Source: Adhaeribacter sp. (lineage in GTDB: Bacteria; Bacteroidota; Bacteroidia; Cytophagales; Hymenobacteraceae). Taken from it: 5,167 nucleotides of DNA. The stretch spans positions 1-5,167 of the forward strand of contig JAQBNV010000601.1 in NCBI GenBank assembly GCA_028288395.1. Reading direction: 5' to 3'. The notes beneath the pieces are model-generated. The model had not been told where the DNA came from and made no database searches. It saw nothing but the letters and a program-made list of their open reading frames with translations. Position 1 is the first letter of the stretch, and each line of letters begins with the position of its first letter. A program made the translations under genes and the position numbers. Of this stretch, positions 1 to 5,167 are shown in pieces.

Positions 1-1311
1 CGCTTCGGGGCAAACAATAAATATTCCTTCTTCCCTTCAGCTGCCCTCGCCTGGCGGGTTTCCGAAGAAGAATTCCTGAAAGGCAACGACGTGATTTCTA
101 ACCTGAAACTGCGCAGCAGCTACGGCCTAACGGGTAACTCAGAGATTGCTCCTTACCAATCTTTAGGGGTTTTAAGCTCTAATTTCGCTGCTGTTCTGGG
201 TGATATACGCGTAGGCGGAACCGGTCTTAGCCGCTTAGCAAACCCGAAACTGAGATGGGAAAAAACGGCGCAAGCCGATATCGGACTGGAACTGGGTTTA
301 CTAAGGAATCGCATAACCTTCGAAGCCGATTTTTATTACCGCAAAACCACCGATATGCTGCTGGATGCTCCCGTACCCCGTACCACCGGTTATGCCACCG
401 TACGTAATAATATAGGTTCTCTGGAAAACAAAGGGATAGAGTTATCGCTGAATACAGTAAATATCGAAGGAGGTGGTTTCTCCTGGAATACTGGTTTCAA
501 TGTTTCTTTTAACCGGAACAAAGTGCTGACTTTAGCCTCTCCAGCCGATATTTTTGGCGTAGGTGGTCCTAACTTCACGAACCAAACCAATATTATCCGC
601 ATCGGGGAACCAGTAGGTTCTTTCTGGGGACTAACCCGGGTAGGCATCTGGAGCGAAGCCGAAAGAGATGAAGCCGCCGCCTTTACCAGCTATCGTCCCG
701 GCCAAACCTTACTGCCCGGCGACATTAAATACCTGGATGTGAACGGTGATAAAGCGATTACCGATGCTGACCGGAGCATTTTTGGCAACGGTAGCCCGAA
801 AGCCTGGGGTGCCCTTACCAACACCTTCAAGTATAGAAACTTTGATTTATTACTAGATCTGCAATATTCTTACGGTAATGATGTACTGGATATGACCTTG
901 CACTCCAGCGAAGACCGTCAGGCCCTGGCCAATAGTTACAAAACGGTATTAAATGCCTGGACCCCGCAAAACCAGAATACCATGATTGCCGAAATAAGGG
1001 ATACCCGGGCTGGTTATATCACCAACGTAGATACCCATTGGATTAAAGACGGTTCCTTTATCCGGGGCAGAAACGTATTATTAGGCTATACCTTCCCTAC
1101 TGCCGTTGCCGAAAGAATCAAGTTAAACCGCCTGCGGGTGTATACCTCGGCCCAGAACTTATTTTTAATTGTGGATGATGAACTGATTGGCGACCCTGAA
1201 ACCGTAGGTATCCGGGACGGCGATGCACAAAACGTGTTCTCGCAAGGTCAAAACTGGCATGGATATCCCAAACCCAGAACTTTCCTGGTGGGCTTACAGA
1301 TCGGTTTGTAA
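1..1311 (+). CDS. SusC/RagA-family TonB-dependent outer-membrane transporter, C-terminal part (5' end outside window)
   Basis: This is the C-terminal 436 residues of a SusC-type transporter, which imports glycans or other ligands through the outer membrane using TonB-ExbBD energy. The frame is open from base 1 and ends at TAA 1309-1311. The GTG at base 91 lies inside the barrel sequence and is not the true start. What is seen is the late beta-barrel of the SusC family: FFPSAALAWRVSEEEFL at residues 10-26, the hallmark LRSSYGLTGN ending near residue 46, alternating amphipathic strands, a GSFWGL turn, the GDIKYLDVNGD segment near residues 241-250, and the closing HGYPKPRTFLVGLQIGL. SusC proteins are usually about 1000 residues, so the signal peptide, carboxypeptidase-like domain, plug and early strands are missing only because the window begins here. 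SusD follows after 30 bases, the classic arrangement. The last residue is Leu rather than the usual aromatic. The family call is secure; the substrate is unknown. Confidence 0.97.
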   Translation, partial: RFGANNKYSFFPSAALAWRVSEEEFLKGNDVISNLKLRSSYGLTGNSEIAPYQSLGVLSSNFAAVLGDIRVGGTGLSRLANPKLRWEKTAQADIGLELGLLRNRITFEADFYYRKTTDMLLDAPVPRTTGYATVRNNIGSLENKGIELSLNTVNIEGGGFSWNTGFNVSFNRNKVLTLASPADIFGVGGPNFTNQTNIIRIGEPVGSFWGLTRVGIWSEAERDEAAAFTSYRPGQTLLPGDIKYLDVNGDKAITDADRSIFGNGSPKAWGALTNTFKYRNFDLLLDLQYSYGNDVLDMTLHSSEDRQALANSYKTVLNAWTPQNQNTMIAEIRDTRAGYITNVDTHWIKDGSFIRGRNVLLGYTFPTAVAERIKLNRLRVYTSAQNLFLIVDDELIGDPETVGIRDGDAQNVFSQGQNWHGYPKPRTFLVGLQIGL

Positions 1312-1341
1312 TCTATTTATCTATTTAAAAAGAATTTGAAC

Positions 1342-2907
1342 ATGAAGATTTATAAATTAAGAAACTTAACGAAAGCTTTCCTATGTGGCTTGCTCCTGGT
1401 GGGCGCCACGGGATGTAAAGATTTTTTGGACGAGAAGCCGCCTTCTAACCTGACGCCTGATAATTTTTATACTATTCCGGATCATGCCGAAGCGGCTTTA
1501 GCTGCCGTTTATGCTGATACCCGTCTGGTATACGATGGCTCCGGTATATTTTCGTCAACGTGGCAAATGCTGGAGGCTCCTACCGGAACTTCCACGACCG
1601 AAACGGGGCAAAATTCGGATCTGAATAACCTTTACGGTTTAATTTACGATGGCAATACCGGCCATATTGCTAACTACTGGAATGGTTTGTACCGGCTTAT
1701 TGCCCAGGCAAACCTCTTGTTGGATAGAGTTCCGGCTATTACGCCTATGGACGAAGCCCAGAAAAAGAAAATATTGGGTGAAGCAAAGTTTTTGCGGGCC
1801 TGGGCTTATTTCCGGGCCGTACAGTTATGGGGCGATGTACCGTTAATTACGACCCCCCAAACCATCGAATCCAAAGATTTCCTACCTAGCCGCACTTCCA
1901 AAGAAGAGGTTTACAATTTGATTGTAGCCGACCTGAAAGAAGCCGAAGCGGCTGGTTTACCCTGGATGGATGCCACCGGACGGGTTTCTCAGGCAGCAGC
2001 CAAATCGATGCTGGCCAAAGTCTACTTAACCATGGCGGGATTTCCTTTGCAAAAAGGAGCTACCCACTACAAATTAGCCGCCGATAAAGCATTTGAAGTA
2101 ATCACTTACGCCAATGCCAATCCCGGAGTCATTGATTTGTTTTCAACCTATGGCGATGTACACAAAGAAAGTACCGAGAACAGGTTAGAGCACATTTTTA
2201 TGGTGCAGTATAATAACCTGGTAGCGGGTAATCCCATGGAAAATATGTATCCGAACTTTAAACCGGTTACGTATGCCGGGCCTTCCGGTACCGGAAGTAC
2301 GGTACCAACTACTTCGTTTTATAACTCTTATGAGACAGGAGACCGACGGGCCAAGAACCAGGAAGGTTGGTTTTATACGAGCTATTTTACCAATGGCACG
2401 GGTGCTGCGTTTGATTTAGGTGCTCCGTATATTTTCAAGCATTTTAATACTACTTCCGCTGGTGCTCCCAATACCACTCCTACGCGTAATAACAACCTGA
2501 ATGTGCCGGTTATCCGGTACGCCGAAGTGTTATTGATTTACGCCGAAGCGCAGAATGAGGTAACAGGTCCAACAATGGAGGCTTACAATGCTTTTAAAAA
2601 GATACGGGACCGCGCCCAGTTAACCACTCCTGCCCTGGGTACTTTTAACCAAGCTTCGTTCCGTGAAGCAGTGTGGCGGGAACGTTGGTATGAGCTCGCT
2701 TACGAGCAGATCACCTGGTTTGATATGGTGCGGCTACGGAAAGTATTTAATGAAACAACGAAAGGCTTTGATAATTTTGTAGGCCACGTAAACAAAAACT
2801 CGAATAAGCCTTTGCAAGAGAAACATTTGTTGTTCCCGCTGCCAACGCCGGAACGGCGGAACAATCCTAACTTGAGCCCGCAAAACCCAGGCTATCCTGA
2901 GTTTTAG
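1342..2907 (+). CDS. SusD/RagB-family outer-membrane nutrient-binding lipoprotein
   Basis: This is the surface lipoprotein that forms the lid of the SusC channel and binds the incoming glycan. It has 521 residues, normal for SusD. I chose ATG 1342, giving MKIYKLRN, because it places a basic n-region before a lipoprotein signal peptide. An in-frame TTG two codons upstream is less likely. The lipobox is ATGC with the lipidated Cys at residue 25, followed by KDFLDEKP, an acidic stretch typical of Bacteroidota surface lipoproteins. Family hallmarks appear in order: NYWNGLYRLIAQANLLLDRV (111-130), GEAKFLRAWAYFRAVQLWGDVPL (146-168), RVSQAAAKSMLAKVYLTMAG (214-233), the C-terminal IRYAEVLLIYAEAQNEV (391-407), RERWYELAYEQITWFDMVRL (446-465) and LLFPLPTPERRNNPNLSPQNPGY (496-518). 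The first three lie in the TPR-like helical scaffold. It shares a transcript with the upstream susC and is followed directly by a terminator. Ligand specificity lies in variable loops and cannot be read here. Confidence 0.97.
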   Translation: MKIYKLRNLTKAFLCGLLLVGATGCKDFLDEKPPSNLTPDNFYTIPDHAEAALAAVYADTRLVYDGSGIFSSTWQMLEAPTGTSTTETGQNSDLNNLYGLIYDGNTGHIANYWNGLYRLIAQANLLLDRVPAITPMDEAQKKKILGEAKFLRAWAYFRAVQLWGDVPLITTPQTIESKDFLPSRTSKEEVYNLIVADLKEAEAAGLPWMDATGRVSQAAAKSMLAKVYLTMAGFPLQKGATHYKLAADKAFEVITYANANPGVIDLFSTYGDVHKESTENRLEHIFMVQYNNLVAGNPMENMYPNFKPVTYAGPSGTGSTVPTTSFYNSYETGDRRAKNQEGWFYTSYFTNGTGAAFDLGAPYIFKHFNTTSAGAPNTTPTRNNNLNVPVIRYAEVLLIYAEAQNEVTGPTMEAYNAFKKIRDRAQLTTPALGTFNQASFREAVWRERWYELAYEQITWFDMVRLRKVFNETTKGFDNFVGHVNKNSNKPLQEKHLLFPLPTPERRNNPNLSPQNPGYPEF

Positions 2908-2918
2908 AAGTGCACAAT

Positions 2919-2952
2919 AAAAAACCTGGTACGTGTTGTACCAGGTTTTTTT
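2919..2952 (+). terminator. Strong intrinsic terminator after susCD
   Basis: A perfect 12-bp stem pairs 2921-2932 (AAAACCTGGTAC) with 2938-2949 around a 5-base loop (GTGTT), and further A-T pairs extend it to 2919/2951. The right arm runs into seven consecutive T (2946-2952). It starts 11 bases after the susD stop codon. The A-run on the left arm gives the reverse transcript a U-run too, so it could work in both directions. It separates susCD from the oxidoreductase gene. Confidence 0.9.
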
Positions 2953-2960
2953 ATTTATAT

Positions 2961-2989
2961 TTTCGGCCTAGATCATGTCTGGCCAGAAA
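2961..2989. repeat. Imperfect hairpin just after the susCD terminator
   Basis: The left arm TTTCGGCC (2961-2968) pairs with GGCCAGAAA (2981-2989), with A2985 bulged. The stem can continue inward through AGA 2970-2972 with TCT 2978-2980 if T2969 is bulged, leaving a 5-base loop. No T-run follows on either strand, so it is not a typical terminator. Its role is unknown; it may be a protein-binding palindrome or an RNA 3' structure. Confidence 0.45.
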
Positions 2990-3031
2990 TACCAATACCC
3001 AGGTTTATTCGGTTTCGGATAATATTTAATT

Positions 3032-3068
3032 CTTAAGCTGGCGGATATTTAGCACTGCCAGGTTAAAA
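3032..3068. repeat. Imperfect inverted repeat upstream of the oxidoreductase (copy A of a shared motif pair)
   Basis: TTAAGCTGGC (3033-3042) and GCCAGGTTAA (3057-3066) are complementary at 9 of 10 positions; the exception is G3037 against G3062. Two more pairs (G-U, G-C) can extend inward, leaving a loop of about 10 bases. The repeat lies about 105 bases before the oxidoreductase start, so it could be an operator or a leader hairpin. Closely similar arms in the same order recur at 5009-5054, beyond that gene. Function is inferred only from position. Confidence 0.5.
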
Positions 3069-3170
3069 AGGCGAACCTCATGTTATATCAATAATAATCA
3101 ATAGATTTCAACACCACAGTTAATTAAATAAAATCCATAAAATTCATTATTAATTATCCAGAAAAAATTC

Positions 3171-4649
3171 ATGATAAAAAATATGAAAGAAGACTTTACA
3201 AATCAGGAAAAACCAGCTTCTTCCCGAAGAGGCTTTATAAAAGCAGCGGCCGTTACGGCCGCCGGCTTCATGATTGTACCCCGCCACGTATTAGGAGGCA
3301 AGGGCTTTTTAGCGCCTAGCGACCGACTGTCAATTGCCGCGGTTGGGGTAGGTGGCAAAGGCCGATCCGATATAGACGCCTTTTACAAAAGCGGAAAATC
3401 TGATATTGCCTACCTGTGCGATGTAGACGACCGGCAAGCGGCCGCTTCGGTCCAGAATTTTCCGAAAGCCAAATATTACAAAGACTGGCGGGAGATGTTC
3501 GATAAAGAAGCTAAAAAATTTGATGCCGTATCGGTTTCCACCCCCGACCATACCCATGCCGTGGTGGCCATGGCGGCCATGCAACTGGGCAAACATGTGT
3601 ATGTCCAAAAGCCCATGACCCATGATATATACGAAGCCCGTAAACTTACCGAAGCTGCCGCCCGCTACAAAGTAGTAACCCAAATGGGTAACCAGGGTGC
3701 TTCCGGCGACGGTGTACGGCAATTACACGAGTGGTTTAACGCCGGTATAATTGGCGATGTAAGTACCGTGTATCTCTGGACCAACCGGCCCATCTGGCCA
3801 CAGGGCGTGCCCTGGCCCACTACCAAATCCGAGGTTCCGAAAGAACTTAACTGGGATTTATGGTTGGGCACAGCTCCTTATAAAGAGTACGTGGATAAAG
3901 TAGTGCCGCGCAGCTGGCGTGGTTGGTGGGATTACGGCACCGGCGCCCTGGGCGATTTGGGCTGCCACTTAATGGAAGCACCTTTCCGGGTACTGGACCT
4001 TAAATATGCCTCTGATGCGCAGGCCAGCGTAAGCAGCGTATTTGTAGATTGGGGCAAGCGCGGCATTTTTCCGGATAGCCCGCCGCCTGCCAGTCATGCT
4101 ACCTTAACTTTTCCGAAAACGAGTAAAACGAAAGGCCCCGTAACCATGCACTGGATGGATGGCGGCATTAAGCCGGAGCGGCCGGAAGAATTGGGACCGA
4201 ACGAATTGTTTGGCGATGGCAACAGCGGTATTTTATTTGTGGGTACCAAAGGTAAAATGATGGCCAGCGAATATGCAGCTAACCCGCGCCTGCTACCCCT
4301 TAGCCGAATGCAGGAAGTTCAGGTTAAACAAACGTATGCCCGGGTACCCGGCAGCGCCGATGGCCACTATGCCCAGTGGGTAGAAGGAGCAATTGCCGGC
4401 TATGGCAAAAAAGAATTGAGCTCGCCGTTTAATTTAGCGGGCCCACTAACCGAAGCAATTTTGATGGCTAACCTAGCAATAAGAGGGGCAGATATGGCTA
4501 AACCACGCACTACCGGCACCGGATTCGAATATCCCGGCAGTAACCTCAAAATGTTGTGGGACAACAAAAATATGCGGGTAACTAATTTTGATGATGTTAA
4601 TCAGTTTGTAAAACGCAATTACCGCGAAGGCTGGAGTTTAGGTGTCTAA
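3171..4649 (+). CDS. Tat-exported Gfo/Idh/MocA-family NAD(P)-dependent oxidoreductase
   Basis: This is a predicted sugar or sugar-derivative dehydrogenase of the Gfo/Idh/MocA family, exported already folded by the Tat system. It has 492 residues from ATG 3171; ATG 3183 (residue 5) is equally plausible because both lie before the signal and no ribosome site decides. The Tat motif SRRGFIK is at residues 18-24, followed by the hydrophobic AAAVTAAGFMIV. The Rossmann fold begins at SIAAVGVGGKG, with GxGxxG at 59-64, and the acidic residue after strand 2 is Asp84 (YLCDVDD). STPDHTHA (123-130) precedes QKP at 146-148, equivalent to the family's EKP, with catalytic-type Lys147. The C-terminal domain carries GALGDLGCHLMEAPF (258-272) with Asp262 and probable catalytic His266. 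The end, KRNYREGWSL, is typical of the Bacteroidota subgroup. Zymomonas glucose-fructose oxidoreductase is a precedent for Tat export with bound cofactor. Substrate is unknown. The GH109 glycosidase relatives are a less likely alternative, since I do not see their characteristic active-site segment. Confidence 0.93.
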   Translation: MIKNMKEDFTNQEKPASSRRGFIKAAAVTAAGFMIVPRHVLGGKGFLAPSDRLSIAAVGVGGKGRSDIDAFYKSGKSDIAYLCDVDDRQAAASVQNFPKAKYYKDWREMFDKEAKKFDAVSVSTPDHTHAVVAMAAMQLGKHVYVQKPMTHDIYEARKLTEAAARYKVVTQMGNQGASGDGVRQLHEWFNAGIIGDVSTVYLWTNRPIWPQGVPWPTTKSEVPKELNWDLWLGTAPYKEYVDKVVPRSWRGWWDYGTGALGDLGCHLMEAPFRVLDLKYASDAQASVSSVFVDWGKRGIFPDSPPPASHATLTFPKTSKTKGPVTMHWMDGGIKPERPEELGPNELFGDGNSGILFVGTKGKMMASEYAANPRLLPLSRMQEVQVKQTYARVPGSADGHYAQWVEGAIAGYGKKELSSPFNLAGPLTEAILMANLAIRGADMAKPRTTGTGFEYPGSNLKMLWDNKNMRVTNFDDVNQFVKRNYREGWSLGV

Positions 4650-4658
4650 GATTAATTA

Positions 4659-4687
4659 TTCCGACGGATTTCCTTCCGGAAGTTTTT
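4659..4687 (+). terminator. Weak hairpin plus T-run just after the oxidoreductase
   Basis: TTCCG (4659-4663) can pair with CGGAA (4677-4681), closely followed by five T (4683-4687), ten bases past the stop codon. The stem is short with a 13-base loop. Two competing pairings exist: CGGA 4665-4668 with TCCG 4675-4678, and the self-complementary CTTCCGGAAG at 4673-4682. It may be a weak terminator ahead of the better one at 4727-4764. Confidence 0.35.
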
Positions 4688-4726
4688 AAAATATTTACTT
4701 TACGGGCGATTAGCTTGTAACGCAAC

Positions 4727-4764
4727 AGAGATGGTGTTCCCGAAGATCCGGGAACACCTCTTTT
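4727..4764 (+). terminator. Intrinsic terminator downstream of the oxidoreductase
   Basis: A perfect 10-bp GC-rich stem pairs GGTGTTCCCG (4733-4742) with CGGGAACACC (4749-4758) around the loop AAGATC. With T4732 bulged, the stem extends through AGAGA 4727-4731 and TCTTT 4759-4763. TTTT at 4761-4764 follows. It lies about 80 bases after the oxidoreductase stop, and only the + orientation has a T-run, which matches termination of that transcript. Confidence 0.7.
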
Positions 4765-4935
4765 AAATATAATAAATAAGTTTGCTCATCACCCAGGTTG
4801 CTATAAATGGCGTTCTGCTTTAATGCTATCTGCCTAACGGGTAAGGTTCGGGGAAGTTTAAACCAAAATCTCTTTCCTTTAAAATTATTTGTAACTCGCC
4901 TTAAGTAAAGCAATTAAACGTTTCCGGGCACAGAA

Positions 4936-4957
4936 CAGCCAAAATTAAAAATGGCTG
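4936..4957. repeat. Small hairpin in the downstream spacer
   Basis: CAGCCA (4936-4941) pairs perfectly with TGGCTG (4952-4957) around a 10-base A/T loop. Beyond a G bulge, AA/TT pairs can add to it. The following + strand bases are T-rich but interrupted (GTTATTAATTT), so it is at best a weak terminator and may be incidental. Confidence 0.3.
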
Positions 4958-5008
4958 GTTATTAATTTATTACCGGCCAGAATAAAAAAATAGAAAAAAT
5001 ATTGTATA

Positions 5009-5054
5009 CTTAAACTGGCAAATTTAAGGTTATTTAAATCCAGGCAGGTTAAAA
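5009..5054. repeat. Imperfect inverted repeat in the downstream spacer (copy B of the shared motif pair)
   Basis: TTAAACTGGC (5010-5019) and GGCAGGTTAA (5043-5052) are complementary at 8 of 10 positions, with 23 bases between. The left arm CTTAAACTGGC matches CTTAAGCTGGC at 3032-3042 at 10 of 11 bases, and the right arm CAGGTTAAAA (5045-5054) is identical to 3059-3068. A second local pairing, CTTAAA 5009-5014 with TTTAAG 5023-5028, overlaps it. Whether this is a regulator site, a repeat family or coincidence is open. Confidence 0.4.
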
Positions 5055-5167
5055 GCATCCATCAATACGGTAGGACTCCTGGTAAACGAAAAGTAATTTA
5101 AGACCGGCCTGTAAAGAATTGCGGCAGCAATCGTGCTCCTTTTTTAAGGCGGCAAAATATTGCGGCA

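Larger units (their letters stand above)
4650..5167. other. AT-rich 518-base region with no convincing gene
   Basis: No reading frame here shows recognisable protein features. It contains the two hairpin terminators after the oxidoreductase, a small hairpin with CAGCCA/TGGCTG arms (4936-4941 and 4952-4957), A-rich runs around 4981-5000, an inverted repeat at 5009-5054, and a direct repeat ATTGCGGCA at 5118-5126 and 5159-5167. A TAAGTTTG at 4777-4784 matches the Bacteroidota -7 box (TAnnTTTG) but has no TTG at the proper distance upstream. A 33-codon frame (4807-4908, +) and a 38-codon frame open to the right edge (5049-5165, -) exist, but neither is supported. The region probably spans the end of this locus and the flank of the next gene. 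Confidence 0.6.

Noticed and set aside
91..93. GTG as the start of the SusC gene
   Set aside because: The frame is open to base 1 and the upstream residues are typical SusC barrel sequence, so the gene begins outside the window.
390..647. 85-codon open frame on the minus strand inside the SusC gene
   Set aside because: It is fully antisense to an unmistakable SusC barrel and shows no protein family features; it is a shadow of the real gene.
1649..1846. 65-codon + strand frame inside the SusD gene
   Set aside because: It overlaps the conserved SusD core in another frame and has no independent support.
3102..3109. TAGATTTC as the oxidoreductase promoter -7 box
   Set aside because: It misses the final G of TAnnTTTG and has no TTG at the usual distance upstream, so it is too weak to annotate.
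3330..3722. 130-codon minus-strand frame within the oxidoreductase
   Set aside because: Its His/Gly/Met-rich sequence is what the antisense of a GC-rich Rossmann domain gives; no recognisable motif and no promoter were seen.
3665..3871. 68-codon minus-strand frame within the oxidoreductase
   Set aside because: Antisense to conserved oxidoreductase sequence, with no family features.
3171..4649. GH109-type NAD-dependent glycosidase as the identity of the oxidoreductase
   Set aside because: The Tat signal and fold fit, but the His-containing segment is GDLGCHLMEAPF, like ordinary Gfo/Idh/MocA dehydrogenases, not the GH109 signature as I recall it.
4731..4766. Short ATG frame of 11 codons
   Set aside because: It lies exactly on the terminator hairpin and is better explained by that structure.
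4710..4913. 67-codon minus-strand frame downstream of the oxidoreductase
   Set aside because: It begins at TTG with no internal ATG, its 3' end is encoded by the terminator hairpin at 4733-4758, and it resembles no known protein.

Overview
The window is chromosomal DNA of a Bacteroidota bacterium, most likely an environmental member of the Cytophagales such as Adhaeribacter or its relatives. The phylum call rests on a SusC/SusD pair, which is essentially diagnostic, on A-rich start regions without a clear Shine-Dalgarno sequence, and on AT-rich spacers between moderate-GC genes. The genus-level guess is only an impression from protein and codon style.

Layout, all genes on the + strand: (1) bases 1-1311 encode the C-terminal part of a SusC/RagA-type TonB-dependent outer-membrane transporter whose 5' end lies outside the window. 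(2) After a 30-base gap, 1342-2907 encode a complete SusD/RagB-type surface lipoprotein. (3) A strong intrinsic terminator at 2919-2952 closes the susCD unit. It is followed by an AT-rich spacer with two imperfect inverted repeats. (4) 3171-4649 encode a complete Gfo/Idh/MocA-family NAD(P)-dependent oxidoreductase with a twin-arginine (Tat) export signal. (5) Bases 4650-5167 hold no convincing gene. They contain a good hairpin terminator at about 4727-4764, weaker hairpins, and a second copy of sequence elements also found in the spacer upstream of the oxidoreductase.

Together the genes look like one edge of a polysaccharide- or glycoside-utilisation locus. SusD captures the ligand at the surface, SusC imports it using TonB energy, and the exported oxidoreductase could act on a sugar or sugar derivative in the periplasm. 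No glycoside hydrolase, regulator or inner-membrane transporter is inside the window, so the substrate cannot be read from it. The terminator implies that the oxidoreductase is transcribed separately from susCD.

I found no CRISPR, RNA gene, mobile element or defence system. The protein-coding part is ordinary for this phylum. The least explained structure is the shared set of short motifs in the two spacers flanking the oxidoreductase.
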